This document shows, piece after piece, positions 52,754 through 61,475 of a DNA stretch of 64,000 nt. Both the position numbers and the translations under genes were made by a program. Numbering within the stretch: the first letter of the stretch is position 1; each line of letters opens with the position of its first letter. Source of the DNA: Gammaproteobacteria bacterium UBA2675 (GTDB taxonomy: Bacteria; Pseudomonadota; Gammaproteobacteria; Pseudomonadales; Pseudohongiellaceae); contig DEMH01000015.1 in assembly GCA_002354805.1 (NCBI GenBank), positions 1 to 64,000 on the forward strand. Direction: 5' to 3'. The notes under the pieces were generated by a model, which saw only the letters and a program-made list of their open reading frames with translations, was not told the origin of the DNA and did not search any database.

Positions 52754-53401
52754 ATGACAAACATCCGGATCGACATAGTTTCCGACATTGCCTGTCCCTG
52801 GTGTGCCATTGGCTATGCCCGCCTTGAGCGCGCCATGGCCCAGCTGAAAACCGAGTACGAGTTCACGGTCAACTGGCATGCCTTTGAACTGAACCCCAAA
52901 CAGAGTGGGCAGGGCGAACCCATCCTGCCGGCGCTTGCGCGCAAATACGGACGCAGTGAGGACGAAATGCGTGAAGCACAGGGCAATATGATGAGCATTG
53001 CCAAAGAGCTGGGAATCAACTTTGAAAAGTTACAGGAGCGCAGGACGGCCAATACCTTTGACGCGCATCGTCTAGTCAAGTGGGCCGCAGGGCAGGGAAA
53101 GCAGACCGCGATGAAGCAGGCATTGTTCGAGGCTTACTTTGGGCGCGCACTGGATGTTTCCGACTATGATGTGCTGCTGGATTGCGTTAGATCTGTCGGC
53201 CTGGACGTGGCCGCTGCTGGCAAGGTGCTGGCGACGGATCAATTTGCCGACGAAGTCCGCGAAGACGAGGCTACCTACCAGCGCGCGGGCGTGAACTCAG
53301 TACCGGCCTTTATCATCAATCAGAAATACCTGATTTCCGGTGCGCAGGATCCCGACGTGCTGGTGAAAGCCTTTCAGGACATCAGTGCGGAAGCGGCCTG
53401 A
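52754..53401 (+). CDS. DsbA family (FrnE-like) oxidoreductase
   Basis: A 215-residue cytosolic DsbA-fold protein. It begins IRIDIVSDIACPWCAIGYARLE with the CPWC active site, and continues through the helical insert to VNSVPAFIINQKYLISGAQDPDVLVKAFQDI with the cis-proline in VPAF. This matches the FrnE/2-hydroxychromene-isomerase-like group. The ATG at 52754 is chosen because the first strand starts there. It is the fourth consecutive gene in the region with a thiol or selenol redox motif. Confidence 0.93.
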   Translation: MTNIRIDIVSDIACPWCAIGYARLERAMAQLKTEYEFTVNWHAFELNPKQSGQGEPILPALARKYGRSEDEMREAQGNMMSIAKELGINFEKLQERRTANTFDAHRLVKWAAGQGKQTAMKQALFEAYFGRALDVSDYDVLLDCVRSVGLDVAAAGKVLATDQFADEVREDEATYQRAGVNSVPAFIINQKYLISGAQDPDVLVKAFQDISAEAA

Positions 53402-53467
53402 GGGAGTGCACCCGACAGGCTGCAGTTGTGGTATTGTGATTTAACAAAAACAAGCAGGATGCCAGCT

Positions 53468-54001
53468 ATGGCTCAGTCCAAACAGTCAAAGATTCCGGTG
53501 AAAGAGCTTGATATACCGCTGGAGCGCGACATATTCATGCGCTCGATGTTGCGTGAGCTGGCTGGCGCGCTACAGGACGTCGTTGGCATGGAGGAAGCCT
53601 CAGGCTTCGTCAGCCTGGTCGGCCAGCGCATTGGTGATCAGCTCAACAAAAGCTATCGTGAGGCGCTTTCCCAGCGGCGCTTGAATCGGGAGCAGGTAGC
53701 GGATGTTCTGGTTGATTTGAAACGACGCATCAATGGCGGATTTTCGATCGTCGAGCAGAACGATGAACGCATTGTTTTAAGCAATACCCACTGTCCTTTT
53801 GCTGACAAAGTAGAGGGTCGCCCCGCACTTTGTATGATGACATCCAACGTGTTTGGAAATATTACCGCTGAAAATCTGGGTTATGCCCGGGTTGATCTGG
53901 AAGAAACCATTGCCGATGGCGCCCCGGGCTGCAGAGTTGTCATACATCTAAATTTGCCCATGGATGATCAGGCGACTGGCCGAGAGTATTTTCGCGGGTG
54001 A
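53468..54001 (+). CDS. MetOD1 (methanogen output domain 1) protein
   Basis: A 177-residue protein. MLRELAGALQDVVGMEEASGFVSLVGQRIG, then CPFADKVEGRPALCMMTSNVFGNITAENLGYARVDLEETIADGAPGCRVVIHL matches the methanogen output domain 1, whose cysteines may bind a ligand or metal. The ATG at 53468 is preferred because an agcagg site is suitably placed. Its stop overlaps the GTG of the hybrid kinase gene (GTGA), so it is translationally coupled and probably acts as the kinase's input or output partner. Confidence 0.83.
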   Translation: MAQSKQSKIPVKELDIPLERDIFMRSMLRELAGALQDVVGMEEASGFVSLVGQRIGDQLNKSYREALSQRRLNREQVADVLVDLKRRINGGFSIVEQNDERIVLSNTHCPFADKVEGRPALCMMTSNVFGNITAENLGYARVDLEETIADGAPGCRVVIHLNLPMDDQATGREYFRG

Positions 54002-55608
54002 GCAGCAAGACTTCAGACATATCCTTTTTGCAGGCAGCTGAACTGTTGCAGGATGCCTTGCTGGTGGTTGCCAGCGACGGTCTCGTTCTGGGCGCGAATC
54101 GTGCAGCCCGCCGCTTATTGACTGGTTCACGTCAGTCAATCGATGGCCAGTCACTGTTGGCATTTGTACATGGTGCCGGGGACGATGTGCTCAAACTCCT
54201 GCGGGACGGATCACGCACGCGAGAACGACTACCAGGTGTTGTCACTTTAAAAACTGAAAACGGGCAGGCACTTCGTGTTCGCTGCGCGATACATCTCCTG
54301 AAGCCCGCCACTGAAGAACAAGCTGCGCAGCTGGTCCTTCAACTGCGTGACGCAGACAGCGCACCAACAAAATTCAAGGAACTCTCCGATCGCGTAGCAA
54401 GAGTAACTGCGGCCCTGCATCGGCAGCAACGCGCAGAGGAGGAACGCCGTGAGCTTGAAGCCCAGATGCTGCAATCCCAGAAACTGGAAAGTCTGGGTGT
54501 CATGGCGGGTGGCATTGCACATGACTTCAATAATCTGCTGACCAGCATAATAGGCTATTCCGAGCTGGCCCGTGCTCAGCTGCCGGCCCATTCGGCGGCT
54601 GGAGAGTTTGTTGATGCAGCAGTGACAGGTGCGCGCCGCGCTGCAGAGCTCACCCAGCAGATGCTGGCTTACTCGGGTAAAGGTTCGCGAATCGTAGAGC
54701 CGGTTCAGCTGTCCCGGCTGGTCAGGGATATCACCCGGCTGCTGGAGGTTTCGATCTCCAAGAAATGTGTCATGCGCTTTGAACTGCCAGAAGATCTGCC
54801 GGCATGCATGGCCGATGCCACTCAGCTCAGGCAGGTGATCATGAACCTGATCATCAATGCTTCTGATGCGATTGGTGACAGAAGTGGCGTGATTTCAATA
54901 ACGACCGGTGCGGCCTGGTGTGATCAGGAATACCTTGCGGACAACTTTATCAATGACACGCTGGAAGAAGGCCTGTACGTCCATCTGGAGGTAGCGGACA
55001 CCGGTAAAGGCATGAGTGCCGATGTTCGTGCGCGCATATTTGATCCCTTCTTCACAACCAAGTTTACCGGGCGTGGTCTCGGTCTGGCAGCTGTGCTGGG
55101 TGTGATACGTGGACACAAGGGCGCGATCAGAGTCTACAGCGAACCAGGGCGAGGCACTACGTTCAAGGTGTTGTTGCCAGCGACATCGGGCGTGGAACCA
55201 ACGTCGGCCAAGCCAGACAGCGAACCTGAACAGTGGCAGGGGAGCGGCACGGCGCTGGTAATTGACGATGAAGAGAGCATTCGGGCGCTGGCGCGCCACA
55301 TGTTAATGCGTATGGGTTTTGATGTCGCTACAGCATCTGATGGTCGCGAAGGGGTCGAGGTGTACCGGGAAATGGCCGCCAGTAATCCGCTGGTATTGCT
55401 CGACCTCACCATGCCGCACCTGGACGGAGCGGCGGCATTCGCCCAGCTGCGTCGTATCAACCCAAAAGTCCGGGTCATTGTAATGAGTGGATATGGCGAA
55501 CAGGCTATTGATACGCAGTTTGCCGGCAAGGGACTGGCTGGTTTCCTGCAAAAGCCATTCCGCCTGGCTGAGCTGCGTGATGTGGTCAAAGCTGCCGTAG
55601 AGCCATAG
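53998..55608 (+). CDS. hybrid histidine kinase, PAS-HisKA-HATPase-REC
   Basis: A 536-residue soluble hybrid kinase starting at GTG. A PAS-like N-terminal domain (residues about 8-115, LLQDALLVVASDGLVLGANRAARRLLTG) is followed by a coiled linker, HisKA with H175 in GGIAHDFNNLLTSIIGYSE, an ATPase domain with FFTTKFTGRGLGLAAVLG, and a receiver domain with D469 in LVLLDLTMPHLDG. No membrane segments are seen. It is coupled to the MetOD1 gene upstream. Confidence 0.93.
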   Translation: MSSKTSDISFLQAAELLQDALLVVASDGLVLGANRAARRLLTGSRQSIDGQSLLAFVHGAGDDVLKLLRDGSRTRERLPGVVTLKTENGQALRVRCAIHLLKPATEEQAAQLVLQLRDADSAPTKFKELSDRVARVTAALHRQQRAEEERRELEAQMLQSQKLESLGVMAGGIAHDFNNLLTSIIGYSELARAQLPAHSAAGEFVDAAVTGARRAAELTQQMLAYSGKGSRIVEPVQLSRLVRDITRLLEVSISKKCVMRFELPEDLPACMADATQLRQVIMNLIINASDAIGDRSGVISITTGAAWCDQEYLADNFINDTLEEGLYVHLEVADTGKGMSADVRARIFDPFFTTKFTGRGLGLAAVLGVIRGHKGAIRVYSEPGRGTTFKVLLPATSGVEPTSAKPDSEPEQWQGSGTALVIDDEESIRALARHMLMRMGFDVATASDGREGVEVYREMAASNPLVLLDLTMPHLDGAAAFAQLRRINPKVRVIVMSGYGEQAIDTQFAGKGLAGFLQKPFRLAELRDVVKAAVEP

Positions 55609-55768
55609 TCGACTTGCCACAGCCTTCGTCAGGGCAGTTATCTAATTAGCCCCTCACTGTTATACAATTCGCGCGCCTTGCCGATAACCGGTTGCGGGCC
55701 AGACAAGCGGCATCAATAACCCACTTCAGCAGCACATCCCGTTGCCTTCAAACGAAAGAGAGCAGTTC

Positions 55769-57307
55769 ATGATCATTTTTGGAGACTCCCGGCTGACGAT
55801 AGAAGATGTCGCGGTCGTGGCGCGGCAGCAGCAGTCTGTTTCACTGAGTCAGGCACCTGAATTTCGTCGGCGGATCGCTGCGGGCGTTGAATTTCTGGAT
55901 CGTCTGCTTGCCGAAGAGGGCGTGATCTATGGCGTGACGACCGGCTACGGCGATTCCTGCACGGTATCCATACCTGCTGTGCTGGTTGAGGAGTTGCCCA
56001 GACACCTTTACACCTTTCATGGCTGTGGTCTTGGCGAAAACCTGACGCCAGAGATTGGACGTGCCGTACTGGCAGCACGACTGGTTTCCTTATGTCAGGG
56101 TTATTCAGGCGTTAGAGAGGTCTTGCTGCAGCAGCTTGCCCGCTTACTGCAGGAAGACATCATACCGGTTATTCCCAGTGAGGGTTCTGTGGGCGCCAGT
56201 GGCGATCTGACGCCGTTATCCTATGTGGCTGCCGTTTTATGCGGTGAGCGCCAGGTCTACGACAAAGGCCGCATTCGTCCCACCATGGAGGTGTTCCGGG
56301 AGCGCGGTATCACACCATTGACACTGCGCCCCAAGGAAGGACTGGCCATCATGAACGGTACCGCAGTCATGACGGGCATTGCCTGTATGGCCTATCAGCG
56401 GGCGGCCTATCTGGCCCGGTTGGCGACCCGAATCACCGCCATGGTGTCTCTGGTAACAAATGGCAATGCCAACCATTTTGACGAAACCCTGTTTCAGGTC
56501 AAACCTCATCCAGGTCAACAGCAAATCGCAGAGTGGTTGCGCCATGATCTCCACACTGGCGATGCCCCGCGCAATTCAAAGCGTCTGCAGGATCGTTATT
56601 CGCTGCGCTGCGCGCCACATGTGATTGGTGTGCTGGCGGACACATTGCCGTGGGCGAGGCAGTTGATCGAAAATGAATTAAACAGTGCCAACGACAATCC
56701 GATTATTGATGGCGAGGGTGAGCATGTGCTGCACGGTGGACATTTTTATGGCGGGCACATCGCGCTGGTCATGGATACCCTGAAGAACACAGTGGCGAAC
56801 ATCGCGGACCTGCTGGACAGGCAAATGGCCCTGATGATGGACACCCGTTTCAACAATGGACTGCCTGCCAATCTGTCTGGTGCCGCAGCTGAGCGTGCCG
56901 CGATCAATCATGGCCTGAAAGCTGTGCAGATCGGCACCTCAGCATGGACCGCCGAAGCACTCAAGCAGACCATGCCGGCCAGTGTGTTTTCACGGTCCAC
57001 CGAATGTCATAACCAGGACAAAGTCAGCATGGGTACCATTGCTGCGCGTGACTGTCTTCGTGTGCTGCAATTGACCGAGCAGGTCGCGGCCGCTTCACTG
57101 ATCGCCTGTACGCAGGGGCTGGAGTTGCGCCTGGCGCGGGATGAACTCACGGAGCAACAGATTGGGGTGCAGTTGCTGGACACTGTCAGACAGGTGCGCG
57201 AAGTGACGGCATTTATCACCGAAGACCGCGCGCTGGAGCAGGAGCTCAGAGTGCTGATTGATCAGATACAGCAGCAGCGCTGGCCTTTGTATGAGAACTG
57301 GCACTGA
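55769..57307 (+). CDS. MIO-dependent aromatic amino acid ammonia-lyase (HAL/TAL family)
   Basis: A 512-residue enzyme. The MIO prosthetic group forms from A143-S144-G145 in GSVGASGDLTPLSYV. The catalytic tyrosine is Y54 in IYGVTTGYG, and NDNPIIDGEGEHVLHGGHFYGGHIAL is the usual active-site stretch. The selectivity pair is F83-H84 (YTFHGCGLG): the histidine is shared with histidine lyases but not the usual preceding serine. No hutU, hutI or hutG lies nearby, so a non-catabolic role or another aromatic substrate is possible. The ATG at 55769 is preferred over an upstream TTG. Confidence 0.9.
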   Translation: MIIFGDSRLTIEDVAVVARQQQSVSLSQAPEFRRRIAAGVEFLDRLLAEEGVIYGVTTGYGDSCTVSIPAVLVEELPRHLYTFHGCGLGENLTPEIGRAVLAARLVSLCQGYSGVREVLLQQLARLLQEDIIPVIPSEGSVGASGDLTPLSYVAAVLCGERQVYDKGRIRPTMEVFRERGITPLTLRPKEGLAIMNGTAVMTGIACMAYQRAAYLARLATRITAMVSLVTNGNANHFDETLFQVKPHPGQQQIAEWLRHDLHTGDAPRNSKRLQDRYSLRCAPHVIGVLADTLPWARQLIENELNSANDNPIIDGEGEHVLHGGHFYGGHIALVMDTLKNTVANIADLLDRQMALMMDTRFNNGLPANLSGAAAERAAINHGLKAVQIGTSAWTAEALKQTMPASVFSRSTECHNQDKVSMGTIAARDCLRVLQLTEQVAAASLIACTQGLELRLARDELTEQQIGVQLLDTVRQVREVTAFITEDRALEQELRVLIDQIQQQRWPLYENWH

Positions 57308-58888
57308 TTACAGATTCAGGATTTTGTCCAGACCGAGCTCTTCGGCAAAAACCTCACTGTGGGTCACGACGAGAAGAGTGCCTTGATAGCATCGCAGCAC
57401 CTGAGCGAGCAGGATCTGGCTCTCCAGGTCGAGATGATTGTCGGGTTCATCCAGAAGTACGAGCTGGGCAGCTGTCGGCCCCATCAGCGTGCAGGCCAGC
57501 GCCACTTTCAGGCGTTCACCGCCGCTTAACTGAGTGACCGGGTTCAGCGCCTGATTGCCCGGCAAGCGTACCAGAGCCAGTCTGTCGCGATATTGCCCTT
57601 CAGTCCAGCCGGGATTAAGTCGGCGGAAATTTTCCAGTGCGCTTTCCGTGTTGTCCAACAGGCTCAGGTGCTGGTCCAGTTTAAGCACCGAGCCTCGGCG
57701 ATGAATCTGTCCCGCCCGTGGCTCAATATCGCCGCTTATCGTGTGCAACAGTGTTGATTTTCCGCTGCCATTATTGCCGCGCAGCCACCATCGCTCACCG
57801 CTCCTGATCTGGACATCAAGCGGAAGAGGGCTGCTGACCCAGGGCAGAATGACTTTATCCAGCTGCAGCAGGTGCCCTGAAATGGGGTCCGGCTCGGTAA
57901 GCGGGAAGCCCAGAGTAACCTCCCTGCCCAGCACTGATTCGGCGCCAGCTTTGCGCAGCTCTTCTTCCTGCAGCACGGACTGATGCTTTTGGGCGATGCG
58001 CCCACCGGTTGCTTCGCTGCGCTCTTTGCGAGCGTCCAGCAGGATCTTCGGCATGTCCTTTTTGCTGGCTTTGGCGCGGCCCTTTTTGATGCGCTGTTCA
58101 TGACGCTCTTTTTCGGTCTGCTGCTGTTGCAGCTCCCTTTTTATCGTCTGGCGCGCATGCTGCTGGTCATGCCGGGCCTTCTCCAGCAATTGCTCGCGGG
58201 TTTGCAGATAGGCTGCGAATCCCTGACCGTGCCACTGAAGGGCGCCATCGCGCAGTTCGAGCAGTCGTCCGAACGACTGCAGAAGCATTTGATCATGCGT
58301 GATCACCAATGCACCACCGGGCCGCGTGCTGAGCCACTTGCTCAGCCAGCGTCGACCGGCCTGATCCAGGTGATTGCTCGGCTCGTCCAGGATCAGGAAA
58401 ACGTTACGGATACGTGACAGTTTCAATAAATGCAAACGTGTGCGCTGCCCACCGCTGAGCGAACTCATCGGGAGCTTCAGGCAGTCGGCGGGAAGATCAA
58501 AGCGGGTAAGCTCTTCGATCAGATCCTCTTTCAGTGTCCAGCGCTCATCAAGTGTGAAAAGGTCATCAACATGACCGTTACCTGATAGCAGGCGATCAAG
58601 CGCGGCAAGCGCCGCTTCAACACCCAGAAAGTCAGCCACAGTGCCCGGCGTGAGAAGCTCGGCTGCGTGCTGCGAGAGACAGGCGACTGGCACATGATGT
58701 TGTACCTGCCCGGCGTTCGGACGGCGAACACCCGCCAGGCATTCGCCCAGCAGCGTTTTGCCGACGCCGTTGGGGCCGATCAATGCCACGGTCTCGTCAG
58801 GCAGATGCAGATCCAGAGAGTGAAAAACCGGGGGATTGGGTTCGAATGCAACGGAAAGCCCCGTTGCGGAAATACAGGCCTTGGCCAT
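57308..58888 (-). CDS. ABC-F family ATPase
   Basis: A 526-residue protein with two ABC domains and no membrane segments. Walker A motifs are GPNGVGKT and GNNGSGKS; signature motifs are LSGGQRTRLHL and LSGGERLKVAL; Walker B pieces are FLILDEPSNHLD and LVLLDEPDNHLD. The basic linker region (KRELQQQQTEKERHEQRIKKGRAKASKKD) lies between. It is shorter than EttA/Uup, and its exact role (ribosome factor or resistance) cannot be told. It abuts the ammonia-lyase gene stop to stop. Confidence 0.93.
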   Translation of the reverse strand: MAKACISATGLSVAFEPNPPVFHSLDLHLPDETVALIGPNGVGKTLLGECLAGVRRPNAGQVQHHVPVACLSQHAAELLTPGTVADFLGVEAALAALDRLLSGNGHVDDLFTLDERWTLKEDLIEELTRFDLPADCLKLPMSSLSGGQRTRLHLLKLSRIRNVFLILDEPSNHLDQAGRRWLSKWLSTRPGGALVITHDQMLLQSFGRLLELRDGALQWHGQGFAAYLQTREQLLEKARHDQQHARQTIKRELQQQQTEKERHEQRIKKGRAKASKKDMPKILLDARKERSEATGGRIAQKHQSVLQEEELRKAGAESVLGREVTLGFPLTEPDPISGHLLQLDKVILPWVSSPLPLDVQIRSGERWWLRGNNGSGKSTLLHTISGDIEPRAGQIHRRGSVLKLDQHLSLLDNTESALENFRRLNPGWTEGQYRDRLALVRLPGNQALNPVTQLSGGERLKVALACTLMGPTAAQLVLLDEPDNHLDLESQILLAQVLRCYQGTLLVVTHSEVFAEELGLDKILNL

Positions 58889-59143
58889 AAACAGCTCCTC
58901 TAACACCAGAAAAAATGGGGGTTTAGAGTGCTGACTTCATTGGCCTGACTCCTGCTGACAGGTGGATAGAAACGAGGATCGGTGTAAAGCGATAGGGCTA
59001 GTTTAACAGCAACCCTAAATAATGATCAAAAGATTCAACTACTCAAATCAAAAGATGGTACCGAGAATAGCACAATCAATGAGCTACCCAGTCGTCAGAA
59101 ATCGTAGTATGGTTGTCTCAAAACACAGATTCACGGAGCGAAT

Positions 59144-59335
59144 ATGTTTTTCACACTATTGGCCCTTATACTAAGTCTATCCCTGGCCGTTTCCTACACG
59201 GCTGCCCGCGTATTTCGCAAGCCCATCGGCGCCATCTTCACGCGCATCATCCAGGATGAAATCAGCACCGCCTGGCAGCGCTACGTGATGTTTGCCACCT
59301 ACGTGGTGGGCATTTGTGATTGTGCGTGGGGTTGA
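59144..59335 (+). pseudogene. N-terminal remnant of a small membrane protein
   Basis: 63 residues: a membrane segment (LLALILSLSLAVSYTAARVF), then RKPIGAIFTRIIQDEISTAWQRYVMFATYVVGI, a pattern I associate with a longer conserved gammaproteobacterial membrane protein. It ends abruptly in CDCAWG. No frame continues the family. After the TGA the same frame runs 18 codons into the S41 peptidase start, which carries its own signal peptide. It is best read as a truncated gene. Confidence 0.5.
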
Positions 59336-59389
59336 ATTGCGGCGAGGGAAGACGAATGGGACAACAGGTTCAGAGCCGGTGGAGCCGCA

Positions 59390-60448
59390 ATGATGAGTAC
59401 GATCTCAAAAGCCATTATTACCTTCTTGCTGATACTTGCCTTTTCATCTCAGGTTTTCTCTGCAGAGGATTTGACGCCTGAATCCAAACGGCAGGTCGTT
59501 ACTGAGGTAAGTGAAAGGCTGACGCAAGAATATGTCCTGCCCGACGTCGGGCAGGACATGGCCCAGGCGCTAATGACCCGACTTGAAAGTGGGCACTATG
59601 ATGATGTGACGAGTTCTGAGCAGTTCGCTGAACTGTTGACCGAAGATATGGTGAAGGTCAGCAATGATCAGCACCTGTTTATCTTTTACATGGAAGGAGA
59701 CCTGCCTACCGAAGAGGAGATGATGAATCCGACGCCGGAAATGCAGGAGCAGAATCTCCGATTTCTCCAGTATGACAATTATGCCATCCGCGAAGTGAGC
59801 TGGCTGGACGGCAATATAGGTTATCTCGAGTTGGCTGCATTCGTAGATGCTGAGCCCGCGAAACGTGCGATCGGAAATGCCATGGATCTGTTTCAGCATA
59901 CAGGCGGATTGATTATTGATCTGCGACAGAATGGCGGCGGCATGCCCGAAACCGTTGCTCTGTTGGCGAGCTATTTTCTCGGCCCGGAATCTGTCCACGT
60001 GGATTCAATTTATTGGCGCAAAACCGACACAACTGAAGAGTTCTGGACCAGCACTGAACTTGATGGTGCCTGGTACGGTACGACGCGCCCTGTTTATATC
60101 TTGACCAGCTCAGCAACTTTTTCCGCTGCTGAGGCTTTTAGCTATGCAATGCAGGCTAATAATCGCGCAACAATTGTTGGAGAAACGACACGTGGTGGTG
60201 CGCATCCGGGCGCCATCGCTCGCATCGGTGATCACTATCATATGTTTATTTCGAATGGTCGGGCGTTCAGTGCAGTCACGGGTGACAACTGGGAAGGCAC
60301 CGGTGTTATCCCCGATCATGCCGAAAGCGCTGATGCTGCGCTTAATACTGCGCAAAAGCTAATTCTAAGAGATGTCATTGATCAGACTGAGTCACCCATG
60401 GCTCGACAGGATAGAGAAATGCAGTTGCAGCGACTGGAGAGCGAATGA
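59390..60448 (+). CDS. S41 family peptidase, exported
   Basis: A 352-residue protein with a signal peptide (AIITFLLILAFSSQVFSAED). The layout is IRBP/TSPc-like: an N-terminal helical lobe, NIGYLELAAFV, GGLIIDLRQNGGGMPETVALLASYF, and the catalytic TSSATFSAAEAFSYAMQ, followed by GETTRGGAHPG. There is no PDZ domain. The TonB-domain gene starts inside its stop (ATGATG). A perfect 28-bp palindrome lies at 59532-59559, codons about 48-57. Confidence 0.9.
   Translation: MMSTISKAIITFLLILAFSSQVFSAEDLTPESKRQVVTEVSERLTQEYVLPDVGQDMAQALMTRLESGHYDDVTSSEQFAELLTEDMVKVSNDQHLFIFYMEGDLPTEEEMMNPTPEMQEQNLRFLQYDNYAIREVSWLDGNIGYLELAAFVDAEPAKRAIGNAMDLFQHTGGLIIDLRQNGGGMPETVALLASYFLGPESVHVDSIYWRKTDTTEEFWTSTELDGAWYGTTRPVYILTSSATFSAAEAFSYAMQANNRATIVGETTRGGAHPGAIARIGDHYHMFISNGRAFSAVTGDNWEGTGVIPDHAESADAALNTAQKLILRDVIDQTESPMARQDREMQLQRLESE
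59532..59559. repeat. perfect 28-bp palindrome inside the S41 peptidase gene
   Basis: Starting ATGTCCTGCCCGAC and ending with its exact complement, 14 bases per arm and no spacer. The encoded residues (YVLPDVGQDM) fit the family normally, so the palindrome has formed without disturbing the protein. RNA could fold into a long hairpin here; a perfect site of this length is very unlikely by chance. Confidence 0.75.
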
Positions 60449-60849
60449 TGCTTATTTCAATTCTCTCTGGGAAAAAGCTGTTATCGATATTTGGTTTGTT
60501 TGTCGTGTGCGCTACCGGTTTTCTATCGCATGTGTTCGCACAGTCTGATCTGCTTTCGCTGGAACTGGACCTGGAAGGAATGCCCAGGCTGATACATGAA
60601 GTTGAGCCGCGTTACCCTGCACGGGCGGCAGCCCGAGGTATTGAGGGATGGGTTCAGGTAAAGTTTACAATTATGGCTGATGGGACTGTTGATCCATTCT
60701 CTATCGAAATCACGGATGCTGATCCATGGGGCATGTTTAACTCCGCCGCCATTAGAGCGATCGAAAGGTTTAGATACGAACCCAGGGTGGTTGACGGCGT
60801 TGCCGTGGAAATGCCGAATTTTCAGCACGTTGTCCGTTTTGAATTGTGA
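60445..60849 (+). CDS. stand-alone TonB C-terminal domain protein
   Basis: A 134-residue protein with an N-terminal hydrophobic segment (LLSIFGLFVVCATGFLSHVFA), then MPRLIHEVEPRYPARAAARGIEGWVQVKFTI and AIRAIERFRYEPRVVDG, a TonB C-terminal domain without a proline-rich linker. It overlaps the S41 peptidase stop by four bases, so the two are made together. It resembles the protein at 4995 in length and plan. Confidence 0.85.
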   Translation: MMLISILSGKKLLSIFGLFVVCATGFLSHVFAQSDLLSLELDLEGMPRLIHEVEPRYPARAAARGIEGWVQVKFTIMADGTVDPFSIEITDADPWGMFNSAAIRAIERFRYEPRVVDGVAVEMPNFQHVVRFEL

Positions 60850-60862
60850 GCTGTGCCGGCTT

Positions 60863-61324
60863 ATGCAATTCATATTTCTTGCCAATCTCCCCCAGGCCAT
60901 CCCCACTGTCGCTGACTGGTATTATCAGGAGTGGGGCGCGTTCAACCCGAACCTGAGTCCTGCCAGCATCGCGGCCAATCTTGAGAATAGTCTGAACACT
61001 GATGAACTGCCATTGGTACTGCTGGCCATGGATCAAGGCGACATGCTTGGCGTGGTGGAGCTGAAATACCGCGAAATGGCGATGTATCCCGACAAGGAGC
61101 ACTGGCTGGGCGGCATGTATATCAGGCCTGATTATCGTGGCAGGGGCGTAGGCAAAAAATTGATTGTACATGCATTAGAGGTGGCCGCCAGTCTGGGAGT
61201 ACGAACATTACACCTGCAAACCGAACAACTTGATGGCGGTCTGTACAAGCGTCTGGGGTGGCGGCCAGTTGAGCAGGTCAATAACAAGGGAATTCAGGTG
61301 CTGGTGATGGAACGGGATATCTGA
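60863..61324 (+). CDS. GNAT family N-acetyltransferase
   Basis: A 153-residue GNAT enzyme. WLGGMYIRPDYRGRGVGKKLIVHALEVAASLGVRTLHLQTEQLDGGLYKRLGWRPVEQV contains motif A with the acetyl-CoA loop RGRGVGKK and the GLYKRLGW of motif B. The start at ATG 60863, 13 bases after the TonB-domain gene, puts the family's first strand at the N-terminus. The substrate is unknown. Confidence 0.92.
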   Translation: MQFIFLANLPQAIPTVADWYYQEWGAFNPNLSPASIAANLENSLNTDELPLVLLAMDQGDMLGVVELKYREMAMYPDKEHWLGGMYIRPDYRGRGVGKKLIVHALEVAASLGVRTLHLQTEQLDGGLYKRLGWRPVEQVNNKGIQVLVMERDI

Positions 61325-61475
61325 TCAGCGGTTTAGGGAGACTGAGCAGCCCCGAGACATCAGGGCATGAGTCAGGCCGCTCGAATCTGGCGTTGGCCGG
61401 AATGAGAAATGCTTTCCCGGCCAGTATGGGCATGATAGTGTCTCCAACAAACAGAAGTGTCGGGGAGGGAGTACC

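Noticed and set aside
55769..58888. Biosynthetic gene cluster around the ammonia-lyase and ABC-F ATPase
   Set aside because: The neighbours are convergent and no ketosynthase, acyl carrier or other biosynthetic gene is present.
59333..59335. TGA after CDCAWG considered as a selenocysteine codon linking the small membrane frame to the S41 peptidase
   Set aside because: The peptidase carries its own signal peptide and ribosome binding site, the bases after the TGA do not form a recognised Sec context, and no known family joins the two.
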